DNA of 64,000 nt, taken from positions 3,348,001 through 3,412,000 of the forward strand of contig NZ_CP021109.1 in NCBI RefSeq assembly GCF_002119725.1, given 5' to 3'. Source of the DNA: Bordetella genomosp. 9 (GTDB taxonomy: Bacteria; Pseudomonadota; Gammaproteobacteria; Burkholderiales; Burkholderiaceae_B). A program made the translations under genes and the position numbers. Below, one piece after another: positions 54,644 through 64,000 of the stretch. Each line of letters starts with the position of its first letter. Within the stretch, counting starts at the first letter, position 1. The notes below the pieces were generated by a model. That model was not told where the DNA came from and did not search any database. It was given only the letters and a program-made list of their open reading frames with translations.

Positions 54644-55023
54644 GTCCGACCATGTCCGCCATGGGCCAGCTCGCGCCCCGGCCCTTGACAGCGCCATGAC
54701 GGCCCGGGCCGCTGGCTCGCCCATTGTGTTGCGAATGCTCGAACCTGATTCAAAACGGTTGGACAACAACTAAAAGAGCGCACGCCGATCGAGCCATAGC
54801 ATGCGTGCGGGGAGAGCGGCATCGGCCGACACGAATGACGTTCGAGCGGAGTGACACTCACTGACGCGCCGTTCGGTTCGCCTATATACCGTTCACCCAG
54901 ACAGTGACCCGAAGGCTGCTCCGGTTACAGCCACCGCGTGCGATGGGGCAACCGTCAGGGCCGCCTTCCATGCCGGCGGCATGGAAGGCGGCCGCGTTCA
55001 ACTAAACAGTCAGGACACGGAAC
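54644..55023. other. Intergenic region before the orphan protein
   Basis: A 380-base stretch, the upstream sequence of the gene at 55024. Its middle part (54720-54900) is richer in A+T than the flanks. It ends with a large hairpin at 54959-54993. No gene is supported; a frame starting at 54981 inside the hairpin is a shadow. Confidence 0.5.
54959..54993. repeat. Perfect 16-base inverted repeat with 3-base loop
   Basis: Arms GGCCGCCTTCCATGCC (54959-54974) and its exact complement (54978-54993) flank GGC. The hairpin ends 30 bases before the ATG at 55024, so it would lie in that gene's leader or mark the end of an upstream transcript. No U-run follows. Confidence 0.85.
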
Positions 55024-55824
55024 ATGGCGATCATCAAGTACGGCGATGTATTCCAGCTGCAGAACTGGGAGTCAAAGGGCTATCTGGCTCTGGATTCCTC
55101 AGGCGCGGTAGTAACAACCGAGTCTGGTGTCGGAACCTGGAAATTCCAATCCGCCAGCAACAAGACAGGCGAAGTGGACGCGGGTGATACCGTGTACCTC
55201 GTCTATGCGGGACCGTCCTCGGTTCATTCATCGCCCAGTTATCTGAAGGGCGGCGCAACGTCACCCTCTGCCCTGGTCGCCTCTATAAGCGCAGAGGCCA
55301 ATCTCGATACGAATGACCCAGGCTTCAAGTGGGACATTTACGGCTGGAGCAGCGGGAAGCGCGACGAGCTCAATTCGTCTGGGCCCGTTACCGACGACGT
55401 TTACATCACGCTCTCATGCAGCGTCACACCGACGAACGGCACTGGAAAATCCTCGAACGGAGCGTTCTTGAACGTCAATACGGATAAGCCGGCCCAAGGC
55501 ACCATTGACGGCGAGAAAGAGATCCATACCGTTGGCACACGGTACCCGCTGTCCTATGGCACCGGCCCGACCGTATGGTGGAAGCCTGTTCTGGTTACAT
55601 CCTCGCCCGCTCCCTCGCCGTCACCGGACAACGGCTCCAACTCGCTGTGCGATGAACTCCCGAACATCATGAAGTCGATCTGCAGTCTGACGGTCCTCAT
55701 GCACAAGGTGGTTGACGCATGCTATCCGCCTTCTTCCTGGCCCACGCAGCCGTATCCGGATGGATGCTCCGCGCACGGCCATAAGCACAAAGGCTGCGGC
55801 TGCAACGGCCAAAGCAAGGACTGA
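55024..55824 (+). CDS. Orphan beta-trefoil-like protein, compositionally foreign
   Basis: A 266-residue protein with no signal peptide and clearly lower G+C than its neighbours. Residues 1-190 are beta-rich and start KYGDVFQLQNWESKGYLALD, which recalls the Q-x-W/MIR type of beta-trefoil lectin repeat; SGKRDELNSSGPVTDDVYITL and YGTGPTVWWKPVLV could be later strands. A Ser/Pro hinge (SSPAPSPSPDNGS) leads to a Cys/His-rich tail ending in CSAHGHKHKGCGCNGQ, a likely metal site. Carbohydrate binding is only suggested by the fold guess. No operon partner is present; it is probably acquired. Confidence 0.7.
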   Translation: MAIIKYGDVFQLQNWESKGYLALDSSGAVVTTESGVGTWKFQSASNKTGEVDAGDTVYLVYAGPSSVHSSPSYLKGGATSPSALVASISAEANLDTNDPGFKWDIYGWSSGKRDELNSSGPVTDDVYITLSCSVTPTNGTGKSSNGAFLNVNTDKPAQGTIDGEKEIHTVGTRYPLSYGTGPTVWWKPVLVTSSPAPSPSPDNGSNSLCDELPNIMKSICSLTVLMHKVVDACYPPSSWPTQPYPDGCSAHGHKHKGCGCNGQSKD

Positions 55825-56154
55825 GGCCGCACGGCTGCACCCTTCGCAAACCGCCCTGCCACGCAAAGGGGCGGACGCTTCCGCCAACGGAAGCGCCAGA
55901 CAAGGGAAAACGGGCTTTCCTGCTCGTTCCTCGGTGAGCGACTCTTTGCGGAGCCGCAAGTCGGGAACGTGGGGGAAAGCCCCTTTTTTTTGCGTCGCTT
56001 GTCACGGGCGCTCTGCGCGGGCGCCCCAGGACCATGGCGTCCGATATCCCGCTTGCCCATGCCCCGGCTCAGGCGACGGAACCGGCGCGCCCCCCGCCCG
56101 ATACAATCCCTGCTTTGCGCCGGCAACGGCGCGCGCGAGTTTCGATCGGGTTTG
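55825..56154. terminator. Intergenic region with terminator-like hairpins
   Basis: In these 330 bases, CGCTTCCG (55876-55883) pairs with CGGAAGCG (55888-55895). Further on GGGCTTTCC (55912-55920) can pair with GGAAAGCCC just before eight T residues (55984-55991). The second is a likely terminator for the orphan gene. The rest holds the mutS promoter. Confidence 0.55.
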
Positions 56155-58785
56155 ATGGAAAAGAACGACTTGTCCGGGCACACGCCCATGATGCAGCAAT
56201 ACCTGCGGCTGAAAGCCGAAGCGGGCCCATTGCTGCTGTTCTATCGCATGGGCGACTTCTATGAAATGTTCTATGAAGACGCCGAGCGCGGTGCGCGCCT
56301 GCTGAATCTGACGCTGACCAAGCGCGGCGCGTCCAATGGCAGTCCCATCCCCATGGCGGGCGTGCCGGTCCATGCGATGGAGCAATACCTGGCCAAGCTG
56401 GTGGCGCTGGGCGAATCGGTCGCGATATGCGAACAGATTGGGGATCCGGCGGCGTCGAAGGGGCCGGTCGAGCGCCGCATCGTACGCATCGTCACGCCCG
56501 GCACGCTCACCGACGACGCCTTGCTGCCCGCCAAAGCCGACCGCTGCCTGGCCGCGGTGTTTCCTGGCGGCGGGCGTGCGCCGCGCGCCGGCCTGGCGTG
56601 GCTGAACCTGGCCAGCGGCGAATTCCATGTGGCCGAATGCGCGCCTGCGCAGATCGAATCCGAACTGCACCGCATCGCCCCCGCTGAAGTGGTGTGCCCC
56701 GAAGGCGCGGATCTGCATATCGGGTTCGATGGCGCCTATGCACGCGTTCCGGATTGGCATTTCGAAAGCGATGGCGCCCGCGCGCACCTGCTCGCGCATT
56801 TCCGCACCGATTCCCTGGCCGGCTTCGACGTCGAAGACATGCCCGCCGGCATCCGCGCGGCCGGCGCGCTGCTGCGCTATGCCGCGCGCACGCAGTCCCA
56901 GGCTTTGTCCCACGTCCAGGGCATCCAGGTGGAACGGCCCGGCCAGTACGTGCTGATGGATCCCGTCACGCGGCGCAACCTGGAGTTGACGCAGACGCTG
57001 AGCGGCGAAGAATCGCCCACGCTGTTTTCCGTCATGGACCACTGCCGCACGCCCATGGGCAGCCGGCTGCTGCGCCGCTGGCTGCATCATCCCCTGCGCG
57101 ACAATGGCGTTGCCATGCAACGGCAGCAGGCCATTTCGGCCTTGCTCGCCGCGCGCCTGGACACGCCCGCCGGACTTGCCGCCGCCTTGCCGCTGGACCG
57201 GCTGCGCGAAACCCTGAACCGCTTCCCCGACATCGAACGCATCGCCGCCCGCGTGGCGCTGCGCTCGGCCCGGCCGCGGGAACTGGCCAGCCTGCGCGAC
57301 GCGCTGGCTGACCTGCCGGCGTTGTGCGAGCAGGTGCGCGCCCTGTCTTCAGAGGGCCGTTTCGCGGCCCTGGCGCAAAGCCTGTCGCTGGACGGCGCGG
57401 TGCACGCACTTCTGGCGGGCGCCATCGCGCCGGAGCCGGCGGCGGCTATCCGCGACGGCGGCGTCATTGCAACCGGCTTCGATGCCGAACTTGACGAGCT
57501 CCGCGCACTGGCCACCGATGGCGGGGATTTCCTGATCCAACTGGAGGCGCGCGAGCGAGAACGCAGCGGCATTCCGAACCTGCGTGTCGAGTTCAATCGC
57601 GTGCACGGGTTCTATATCGAGGTCAGCAAGGGGCAGGCGGACAAGGTTCCCGAGGACTACCGCCGGCGCCAGACCCTGAAGAATGCCGAACGCTACATCA
57701 CGCCCGAACTGAAAGCCTGGGAGGACCGCGTCCTGTCGGCCCAGGACCGGTCGCTGGCGCGCGAAAAATGGCTGTACGAACAGGTGCTGGAGCAACTTGG
57801 GGGCCACGTCCGCGCCTTGTCCGATTGCGCCGCGGCCCTGGCCGAACTCGATACGCTCGCCACGCTGGCCGAACACGCCCGCCGTCACGACTGGGTGGCG
57901 CCCGAACTGGCGGATGAGGCCGAAATCGATATCGAAGCCGGGCGCCATCCCGTCGTCGAACGCGCCATCGAACGCTTCACCCCGAATGGCTGCCGGCTCG
58001 ACGCCACGCGCCGGATGCTGCTGATCACCGGCCCCAACATGGGCGGCAAATCGACCTACATGCGGCAGGTCGCCTTGATCGCGCTGCTGGCCCGCATGGG
58101 CAGCTTCGTGCCGGCCGCGAGTGCGCGCATCGGACGGCTGGACCGGATTTTCACGCGGATCGGCGCCGCCGATGATCTGGCGGGGGGCCGCTCCACCTTC
58201 ATGATGGAAATGACCGAGGCCGCGGCCATCCTGGCCGCCAGCACGCCGTCCAGCCTGGTGCTGATGGATGAAATCGGGCGCGGCACATCGACCTACGACG
58301 GGCTTGCCCTGGCCTGGGCCATCGCACTGCGCCTGCTGACCCACAATCGCGCGCTGACGCTGTTCGCCACCCATTATTTCGAGATCACGCGCCTGCCGGC
58401 CGAACAGCCGACCGCGGCCAACGTACACCTGGCGGCGGCGGAATCCGCGGGCGGCATCGTTTTCCTCCACGAAGTCCGCGACGGCCCCGCCAGCCGCAGC
58501 TACGGTATCCAGGTGGCCCAGCGCGCCGGCATTCCCGCCGCCGTCATCCGCCAGGCATCGCGCGAGCTGGAACGGCTCGAGGCCCAGGGCGCCCCCACGC
58601 CGCAACTTGGGCTGTTCAGCGCCGCTGCGCAGGCCGACGCCCAATCCGCGGCACTGGCCGCGGCCGCCGAGGAAAGCGAATCGCTGCTGGCGGTGCGCGA
58701 CGCGCTGGCCAACGTCGATCCCGACAGCCTTACGCCCCGCGAGGCGCTGGAAACGCTTTATCGCCTGAAGGCTCAGCTGCAATGA
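56155..58785 (+). CDS. mutS: DNA mismatch repair protein MutS
   Basis: An 876-residue mismatch sensor that binds mispaired bases and recruits MutL. The mismatch-reading F-x-E motif is Phe35-Tyr36-Glu37 in [13 protein letters not shown]. The clamp and core domains follow, and the ATPase has Walker [14 protein letters not shown] near 626 and Walker [17 protein letters not shown]. The C-terminal helix-turn-helix and tetramer region is present. Length matches the family. The stop overlaps the RoxA-type gene's ATG as ATGA. Confidence 0.97.
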   Translation: MEKNDLSGHTPMMQQYLRLKAEAGPLLLFYRMGDFYEMFYEDAERGARLLNLTLTKRGASNGSPIPMAGVPVHAMEQYLAKLVALGESVAICEQIGDPAASKGPVERRIVRIVTPGTLTDDALLPAKADRCLAAVFPGGGRAPRAGLAWLNLASGEFHVAECAPAQIESELHRIAPAEVVCPEGADLHIGFDGAYARVPDWHFESDGARAHLLAHFRTDSLAGFDVEDMPAGIRAAGALLRYAARTQSQALSHVQGIQVERPGQYVLMDPVTRRNLELTQTLSGEESPTLFSVMDHCRTPMGSRLLRRWLHHPLRDNGVAMQRQQAISALLAARLDTPAGLAAALPLDRLRETLNRFPDIERIAARVALRSARPRELASLRDALADLPALCEQVRALSSEGRFAALAQSLSLDGAVHALLAGAIAPEPAAAIRDGGVIATGFDAELDELRALATDGGDFLIQLEARERERSGIPNLRVEFNRVHGFYIEVSKGQADKVPEDYRRRQTLKNAERYITPELKAWEDRVLSAQDRSLAREKWLYEQVLEQLGGHVRALSDCAAALAELDTLATLAEHARRHDWVAPELADEAEIDIEAGRHPVVERAIERFTPNGCRLDATRRMLLITGPNMGGKSTYMRQVALIALLARMGSFVPAASARIGRLDRIFTRIGAADDLAGGRSTFMMEMTEAAAILAASTPSSLVLMDEIGRGTSTYDGLALAWAIALRLLTHNRALTLFATHYFEITRLPAEQPTAANVHLAAAESAGGIVFLHEVRDGPASRSYGIQVAQRAGIPAAVIRQASRELERLEAQGAPTPQLGLFSAAAQADAQSAALAAAAEESESLLAVRDALANVDPDSLTPREALETLYRLKAQLQ

Positions 58786-59978
58786 CCGTCCCGCATCCCG
58801 ACCAGCCGCTCGCCCTGCTTGGCGGCCTTACACCCGCGCAATTCATGAAGCGCTGGTGGCAACGCAAACCGCTGCTGATCCGGCAGGCCATTCCGGGTTT
58901 CAAACCCCCGATAGGGGTCACGGAACTGAAGCGGATGGCACGCCGGGACGACGTGGCATCCCGCCTGATCTGGCGCGAGAACGGTCAATGGCAAATGGAG
59001 CATGGGCCGTTCGCGCGCTTGCCCAAGGCGGCCGAACCGGACTGGACGCTGCTCGTGCAAAGCGTCGACCTGCACAGCGATGCGGCGACCGAACTGATGC
59101 ATCGCTTCCGCTTCGTTCCCGACGCCCGGCTGGACGACGTGATGGTGAGCATCGCGACGGATGGCGGCGGCGTCGGACCGCACTTCGACAGCTACGACGT
59201 ATTCCTTCTGCAGGCAGTGGGGCGGCGCGAATGGCGCATCGGCCGTCAGCGCGACCTGAGCCTGCAGCCGGACCTGCCGTTGAAAATTCTGCGCCGCTTC
59301 GAACCGGAGGAAACCTACATTCTCGAACCGGGCGACATGCTCTACCTGCCGCCCCAGGTCGCGCATGACGGGATCGCGCAGGGCGACTGCATGACGATCT
59401 CCATCGGCTTTCGCGCGCCGGACCAGGCCACGCTGGCGCGAGGCATGCTCGAAGCCGCGGCCGAACAGGTGCTTGCGCGCGCGGGCCTGCCCAGCGGCCC
59501 ATACGGGGAGCCCGCACTGCCCGGCCCGCGCCTGGATGCGCGTTACCGCGACCCCGGTCAGGCGGCCACCACGCATCCCGCCGAACTTCCCGACGGTCTG
59601 ATCGGCGCCGCGTTGCAGGCGGTCGGCCGCATCAGGTTCGACGAGACGCTGGCGCATCGTTTCCTGGGATGCTGGCTGACCGAACCGGGAGCGCAGGCCG
59701 TATTCGATCCCACACCGGCGGACGGCCCGGATCTACAGGCACGATGGCCCGATACCGGCTTGCTGAAGCTGGACCGCCGCACCCGCATGCTTTACCGCGG
59801 CCGGCAATTGTTCATCAACGGGGAAACGGCGCCAGTCCCTGCATCGGCCGTGCTCCGCCGGCTGGCCGACGACCGCTATCTGGCCTGCGATGCCAGAACG
59901 GGCCTCAGCCTGAACGACGCCGAGCGCGATTGCCTGACGCAATGGCTGGACGATGGGTGGCTGCACTACATCCCCTGA
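58782..59978 (+). CDS. RoxA-type ribosomal oxygenase (JmjC cupin)
   Basis: A 398-residue Fe(II)/2-oxoglutarate oxygenase similar to E. coli YcfD/RoxA, which hydroxylates an Arg of ribosomal protein L16. Iron ligands are His134 and Asp136 ([13 protein letters not shown]) and His195 ([12 protein letters not shown]). The N-terminal [16 protein letters not shown] and the C-terminal winged-helix-like region match the family. It is translationally coupled to mutS, which ties it to the same transcript. Target specificity is taken from the family. Confidence 0.9.
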   Translation: MTVPHPDQPLALLGGLTPAQFMKRWWQRKPLLIRQAIPGFKPPIGVTELKRMARRDDVASRLIWRENGQWQMEHGPFARLPKAAEPDWTLLVQSVDLHSDAATELMHRFRFVPDARLDDVMVSIATDGGGVGPHFDSYDVFLLQAVGRREWRIGRQRDLSLQPDLPLKILRRFEPEETYILEPGDMLYLPPQVAHDGIAQGDCMTISIGFRAPDQATLARGMLEAAAEQVLARAGLPSGPYGEPALPGPRLDARYRDPGQAATTHPAELPDGLIGAALQAVGRIRFDETLAHRFLGCWLTEPGAQAVFDPTPADGPDLQARWPDTGLLKLDRRTRMLYRGRQLFINGETAPVPASAVLRRLADDRYLACDARTGLSLNDAERDCLTQWLDDGWLHYIP

Positions 59979-60251
59979 ACCCCCCAGTCCGCGGTGGAGC
60001 AGGGAAAACCCGGCTTGAAAAGCCTATAAAGTTTCTAGACAGCACAATTCCGGCGGGTTTCTCCCTGATCGACACATTAGGACAAACCCTATACATCCCC
60101 GCAATGCATGTTTCGTTTACGACTCTGAAGCTTTAATTTCCATACTCCATCCTTCGGGTATCTCCTGTAGCCTGAATTCGTCATCCCGGCTAAAGCGCCT
60201 GCGCGGGCAGGCTTCCGGGCCGCTTCGATGCCATCACAAAGGAGATTTCGA

Positions 60252-60467
60252 ATGATGAGCAAAACGCTGATTCTGGCTTCCGTGCTGGCCGTCGCCCTGA
60301 CGGCTTGCAACAAGAACGACGACAACGCCGCGCCCGCCGGTTCGAGCGCGCCCTCCTCCACCGCTCCGTCCACCACGGCGCCCAGCACCACCACGCCTCC
60401 GGCCGGCGGCGGCACCACCGCCCCGGGCGGCGCGACCGGCGGCAGCACGTCGGGCGGTTCGCAGTAA
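60252..60467 (+). CDS. Small Thr/Ser/Pro/Gly-rich lipoprotein
   Basis: A 71-residue secreted lipoprotein. The signal ends in the lipobox LTAC with Cys at residue 18. The mature part is disordered and low in complexity (SAPSSTAPSTTAPSTTTPPAGG). AAAGGAG precedes ATG 60252. A terminator follows. The function is unknown; similar short lipoproteins are common in this bacterial group. Confidence 0.8.
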   Translation: MMSKTLILASVLAVALTACNKNDDNAAPAGSSAPSSTAPSTTAPSTTTPPAGGGTTAPGGATGGSTSGGSQ

Positions 60468-60507
60468 ACTTCGCAAAGCCGGCCCGACCTCAGTTGGCCG
60501 GCGCGGG

Positions 60508-60546
60508 AAACAAGAAGGGAACGCCATGGCGTTCCCTTCTTGTTTT
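60508..60546. terminator. Bidirectional terminator between lipoprotein and bamC
   Basis: An almost uninterrupted inverted repeat: arms at 60508-60525 and 60528-60545 match over 18 bases with only AT at the centre. T-runs on the right and A-runs on the left allow termination of both convergent genes. Confidence 0.88.
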
Positions 60547-60577
60547 GGCCTGCCGGGGGCATCTCCCCCCTCGGCGC

Positions 60578-61723
60578 TTACTGCGTTGCCGACATCTTGT
60601 CGGCCAGCACGCTCAGCAGACGCTGGGCGGTGGGGCTGTTGTCAGGCTTGCCGTTCGGATCCTGCACGGTGACCTGGGTCGCATCACCCTGGCCGACCAC
60701 GTGGATCCGGTATTGCGGCGCCTGGCTGGGCCGGGCGGTGCCGAAGAGGCGGCTGAAGAACCCGGGCTCATCGCGCTGCAGGCCGGTGTCCGTATCCAGG
60801 TAGCGGACATAGAAGTCGCCGGCCGAGCGGTCGCGGTCGTCTACGGTGAAGCCGCCCGAATCCAGGGCCACGCTGACGCGGCGCCAGGCGCGGTCGAAGG
60901 GCTCTTGCACGCGCAGGCGCGCGCCATCGGTTTGAATATCGCGCGTGACGGCGGGGGCCGGCACGGCTTCCGCCTTCGCCACCATGGTCTTGGCCTGATC
61001 CACGCTGGTGCCCAGGAACACCATCAGACGCGCCAGCATGGCGGCGTTCAGACCGGGATCCTCGGGGCCAGGCTGCCACTGCAGGTTGCCGGAATCGCGG
61101 GGACCGACGTTCTTTTCCACCATGTGCTGGTGATTGATATAGATTTCGGTGTGCCCGTTGACGCGCTCGAGGCGGGTGCGGAATTTTTCGCGCTCGCCGC
61201 TATCGTAGGCCTGTTCCAGGATCATCCCGAGAGCCTGGCGCAGCCAGCTTTCGGGGATCTTGGCGCGGTTTTCCGCCCAATCGGTTTCGATCAGACCGGC
61301 CGTGGGATTGTTGGTCTGGATCGTGAAGCCGTTGCTGGTCCAGAAGTCCACCACCTTGCCGAAAATCTGCTCCGGCGGCATATCGACCACCAGCCAGCGG
61401 ATGTTGCCGTCGCGCTCGACGCGCATGTCGGCACGCTGCGGCAGCACGCCACTGTTCGCGGGCTGCGCCGACGCCAGCGCCTGCTGCTGGCCAGCCGCCT
61501 GATACTGCGAGAACGTGGTAGTGCCGCCGGGAGGCGCCTTGTAGCGCGGATCGTTGGCGGCCTGGGTCAAATCCGGGGGAATACTGAGCGGCTGGGCCTG
61601 CTGGCTGACCGCGCTTTTGTAGTCGATCGGCTCTTCCTTGCCGAGCATTTGATTGATGTCGCTGCAACCGGCCAGCATGACCAGGGTAAGCAATGCCGTG
61701 AAAGCGGCATGGCGCTTGTTCAT
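60578..61723 (-). CDS. bamC: Outer membrane protein assembly factor BamC
   Basis: A 381-residue lipoprotein of the BAM complex, which folds beta-barrel proteins into the outer membrane. The lipobox is VMLAGCSD with Cys near residue 20. A long unstructured N-terminal segment (YKSAVSQQAQPLSIPPDLTQ) and two helix-grip domains (about 105-225 and 265-370) match BamC. ATG 61723 was chosen because GAGGATTCG precedes it. It lies 21 bases after dapA, the usual pairing. Confidence 0.92.
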   Translation of the reverse strand: MNKRHAAFTALLTLVMLAGCSDINQMLGKEEPIDYKSAVSQQAQPLSIPPDLTQAANDPRYKAPPGGTTTFSQYQAAGQQQALASAQPANSGVLPQRADMRVERDGNIRWLVVDMPPEQIFGKVVDFWTSNGFTIQTNNPTAGLIETDWAENRAKIPESWLRQALGMILEQAYDSGEREKFRTRLERVNGHTEIYINHQHMVEKNVGPRDSGNLQWQPGPEDPGLNAAMLARLMVFLGTSVDQAKTMVAKAEAVPAPAVTRDIQTDGARLRVQEPFDRAWRRVSVALDSGGFTVDDRDRSAGDFYVRYLDTDTGLQRDEPGFFSRLFGTARPSQAPQYRIHVVGQGDATQVTVQDPNGKPDNSPTAQRLLSVLADKMSATQ

Positions 61724-61744
61724 ACGAATCCTCATTGAATGCTT

Positions 61745-62650
61745 TTAGAGCACGCCCGCGTCGCGCAATGCGGCTTCCACCGTGCCGTGGTACTGCGAGC
61801 CCAGTTCCACCAGCGGGAGCCGATAGCCGAGCGGCATGCGTCCCATCCGGGCCAGGGCCCACTTGACGGGAATCGGGTTGGCCTCGACGAAAAGGGCCTT
61901 GTTGAGACGCGCAACACGCGCGTTGAGTTCACGCACCTTGGCGACGTCCATGGCAAGCGCGGCCGCGCACAGTTCGTGCATGAGACGCGGCGCCACATTG
62001 GCCGTGACAGAGATATTGCCGCGGCCGCCCAACAGCATCAGCGCGGCTGCGGTGGGGTCGTCCCCGCTGAATATTTGGAAACCGGCTGGCGCCTCGCGCA
62101 GCAGAAGCGCTGCGCGGCCGATGTCGCCCGTCGCTTCCTTGATGCCGATGATCCCCGGCACCTCCGCCAGCCGCAGCACGGTCTCGTTTGACATGTCCGC
62201 CACCGTGCGCCCGGGCACGTTGTACAGGAGCGTGGGCAGGTCGACGGCTTCGGCGATGCGCCGGAAATGCCGGTACAGGCCCTCTTGCGACGGCTTGTTG
62301 TAGTAAGGGACCACGGACAGGCCGGCCTGGGCGCCCACCTCGCGGGCATGCCGCGCCAGATGAATGGCCTCTTCCGTCGAATTGGCGCCCACACCCGCGA
62401 TGACCGGTATCCGCCCCGCCGCGTGCTCGACGGCGACCCGTATGAGCTCCGCATGCTCGTCCATGGAAACGGTGGGCGACTCGCCGGTGGTGCCGACCAC
62501 GACGAGCGCGTCGGTGCCTTCGGCCACATGCCAGTCGATCAGGCTGCGGTAGGACGCGTAGTCCAGCGTCCCGTCCGGATGCATGGGGGTGACCAGGGCC
62601 ACCATGCTGCCCTGAAAAGTAACGCCAGCGGCGGATGCCGAGGATGCCAT
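61745..62650 (-). CDS. dapA: 4-hydroxy-tetrahydrodipicolinate synthase
   Basis: A 301-residue TIM-barrel aldolase that condenses pyruvate with aspartate semialdehyde, the first committed step to lysine and diaminopimelate. Schiff-base Lys171 ([10 protein letters not shown]), Tyr143 (LLYNVPGRT) and [11 protein letters not shown] are all present. TGGAG precedes ATG 62650. bamC follows on the same strand; lysC, an earlier step, is 29 kb away. Confidence 0.97.
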   Translation of the reverse strand: MASSASAAGVTFQGSMVALVTPMHPDGTLDYASYRSLIDWHVAEGTDALVVVGTTGESPTVSMDEHAELIRVAVEHAAGRIPVIAGVGANSTEEAIHLARHAREVGAQAGLSVVPYYNKPSQEGLYRHFRRIAEAVDLPTLLYNVPGRTVADMSNETVLRLAEVPGIIGIKEATGDIGRAALLLREAPAGFQIFSGDDPTAAALMLLGGRGNISVTANVAPRLMHELCAAALAMDVAKVRELNARVARLNKALFVEANPIPVKWALARMGRMPLGYRLPLVELGSQYHGTVEAALRDAGVL

Positions 62651-62736
62651 ATCGGTTGGGCTCCAGCGCCCGCCGGGATGCCGGCGGGAACGCGAATCTG
62701 TAAATCCCGCGAGTTTACCGGATAGCGCGGGAAAAC

Positions 62737-63384
62737 CTATAGGAACCAGCCCACAATGGTGCTTCCGAGGGCAAAAATGGGCCGCAGGAAGACCCACAGC
62801 GCGCCGCTGAACAGGAGCAGCAGCACGATCAGCATGCCGTAGGGCTCGATGCGCGAGTATTGCGCGGCCATCCGGTAGGGCAGCAGGCTGTACAGCATGC
62901 GCCCCCCGTCCAGCGGCAGCAGAGGCAGGAGATTCAGGGCCATCAGCACCAGATTGATCTGCACGCCCGCCGCGGCCATGTCGAACCAGAAGCCGTCCGC
63001 CCCGCCGCTCTGGTAAATCAGCTTCAGCACGATGCCCCACAGGATCGCCATGACCAGGTTCGAGCCGGGGCCGGCCGCCGCCACCCACAACATATCCTGC
63101 TTGGGCCGCCGCAGCCTGCTGAAATCGACCGGAACCGGCTTGGCCCAGCCGAACAGGATGCCGGGGCTGCCGAGCAGCTTGGATGCCAGCAGAATGACCA
63201 GCGGCACCAGCAGCGTACCCACCGGGTCGATATGGCTGACCGGGTTCAGGCTGACCCGCCCCATCTGGTAGGCAGTGGGATCGCCGAACATGCGCGCGAC
63301 GTAGCCATGCGCGGCCTCGTGCAGCGTGATGGCGAATATGACGGGGATCGCGTAGAGCGCGATCGACTGGATGATGTCGTCCAT
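62737..63384 (-). CDS. Site-2 protease family (M50) membrane metalloprotease
   Basis: A 215-residue membrane protein with about five helices. The zinc ligands are His-Glu-x-x-His in [18 protein letters not shown] and Asp in [14 protein letters not shown]. This is the short M50B form without a PDZ domain, whose substrates are mostly unknown. It starts 3 bases after the stop of the YciO/Sua5-type gene, so they are cotranscribed, and lies 86 bases before dapA. Confidence 0.92.
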   Translation of the reverse strand: MDDIIQSIALYAIPVIFAITLHEAAHGYVARMFGDPTAYQMGRVSLNPVSHIDPVGTLLVPLVILLASKLLGSPGILFGWAKPVPVDFSRLRRPKQDMLWVAAAGPGSNLVMAILWGIVLKLIYQSGGADGFWFDMAAAGVQINLVLMALNLLPLLPLDGGRMLYSLLPYRMAAQYSRIEPYGMLIVLLLLFSGALWVFLRPIFALGSTIVGWFL

Positions 63385-63387
63385 GAA

Positions 63388-64000
63388 TCAGGCGATTCCA
63401 AGCTGGGAAGGATCGCCACGCCCGACCCGGATAACCTGCGCTTCGTCGCCGGTCAGGTCGATGACGGTGGTGGGCTCCTTGGGACAGGCGCCGCTATCGA
63501 TCACCGCTGCCAGCTCGTGCTCGTAGCGTTCCCGGATTTCCTCGGCGTCGTTCAAGGCATCGCTTTCTCCGGCCGGAATCAGCGTGGTCGAAAGCAGCGG
63601 CTCACCGAACTGCTCGAGCAGCCCCAGCGTGACAGGATGGTCCGGCACGCGCAGCCCGATCGTCTTGCGGGAAGGATGGGACACGCGGCGCGGGACCTCT
63701 CGGGTCGCTTCCAGGATGAAGGTAAAGGGCCCCGGCGTCGCCGCTTTCAACATGCGGTATTGGCGATTGTCCACCCGCGCAAAGTGGCCGAGCTCGGCCA
63801 GATCGCGGCAGATCAGCGTCAGGTGATGCCGGTCGTTCAGCCCGCGCAGGCGGCGCAGCTTGTCGGACGCTGCCTTGTCGTCCAGACGCGCAATGACGGC
63901 GTAGCTGGAATCGGTGGGCACCGCAGCCAGACCGCCGTCGCGGAGCAACTGCGCGGCCTGCTTCAGAAGCCGGGGTTGCGGATTTGCGGGATGTACGGTG
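63388..64000 (-). CDS. YciO/Sua5-type threonylcarbamoyl-AMP synthase-like protein (5' end outside window)
   Basis: The open frame reaches the window edge, and codons before the first TTG still match the family ([14 protein letters not shown]), so the start is beyond 64000. The visible 203 residues have [51 protein letters not shown] and [14 protein letters not shown], the YrdC-fold pattern of the YciO branch. TsaC/Sua5 members make threonylcarbamoyl-AMP for tRNA t6A; the exact role of YciO is less certain. Confidence 0.88.
   Translation of the reverse strand, partial: TVHPANPQPRLLKQAAQLLRDGGLAAVPTDSSYAVIARLDDKAASDKLRRLRGLNDRHHLTLICRDLAELGHFARVDNRQYRMLKAATPGPFTFILEATREVPRRVSHPSRKTIGLRVPDHPVTLGLLEQFGEPLLSTTLIPAGESDALNDAEEIRERYEHELAAVIDSGACPKEPTTVIDLTGDEAQVIRVGRGDPSQLGIA

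Noticed and set aside
54981..55187. 68-codon frame starting in the hairpin
   Set aside because: It lies out of frame over the orphan gene, which has a better start and a more protein-like sequence.

Overview
The window is about two thirds G+C, densely packed and bacterial. It most resembles a betaproteobacterium of the Alcaligenaceae, near Bordetella or Achromobacter. This rests on two Bug-type periplasmic solute-binding proteins, the run cysS-alkA-accA-tilS-lysC, and the style of the mutS, dapA-bamC and uppP neighbourhoods. The genus is inferred from gene content and was not tested by a search.

Region 1 (1-8.6 kb) is the end of a surface polysaccharide cluster. It holds a polymerase/ligase-like membrane protein cut by the window edge, two glycosyltransferases, a WcaF-like acetyltransferase and a WcaI-like glycosyltransferase, mostly joined by 4-base ATGA overlaps. 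On the other strand follow two LuxR-type regulators whose receiver domains lack the phosphate-accepting Asp. Next is a large protein with a formyltransferase-like N-terminus and a glucosamine inositolphosphorylceramide transferase-like domain.

Region 2 (8.7-19.1 kb) is accessory. It has an OmpR-type two-component pair, an MFS exporter with a frameshifted short-chain dehydrogenase, a GlxA/AraC regulator, small conserved proteins, tRNA-Arg(ACG), and a LysR regulator divergent from a thiamine-diphosphate enzyme and a TauE/SafE permease.

Region 3 (19.1-30.8 kb) is respiratory and catabolic. One minus-strand operon encodes a three-part iron-sulfur/membrane-anchor/flavoprotein succinate dehydrogenase or fumarate reductase, a two-subunit class I fumarase or tartrate dehydratase, and a Bug binding protein. 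A PAS hybrid histidine kinase, a stand-alone cytochrome oxidase subunit I with a DUF2244 protein, and an orphan PIN-domain toxin follow.

Region 4 (30.9-43.7 kb) is core housekeeping: tRNA-Ser(GCT), lysC, tilS, accA, an AlkA-type glycosylase, cysS, then TPR-cyclophilin-lpxH, uppP, a TerC-CBS-CorC fusion, suhB and trmJ.

Region 5 (43.7-55.8 kb) is accessory again. A second Bug protein and an IclR regulator diverge from a promoter region with four copies of a GTCC-N7-GGAC palindrome. Then come MscS, a monooxygenase-like protein, an FMN reductase, dodecin, a histone-like DUF6496 protein and an SRPBCC protein. A three-gene cassette follows: a DHA2 exporter divergent from a PLP decarboxylase that is translationally coupled to a TPR/ATP-grasp ligase. 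It looks like a small-molecule synthesis and export unit. A compositionally foreign beta-trefoil-like orphan protein ends the region.

Region 6 (56.1-64 kb) is core: mutS coupled to a RoxA-type ribosomal oxygenase, a small lipoprotein, bamC, dapA, a site-2 protease and a truncated YciO/Sua5 protein. I saw no insertion sequence, prophage, CRISPR array or replication origin.
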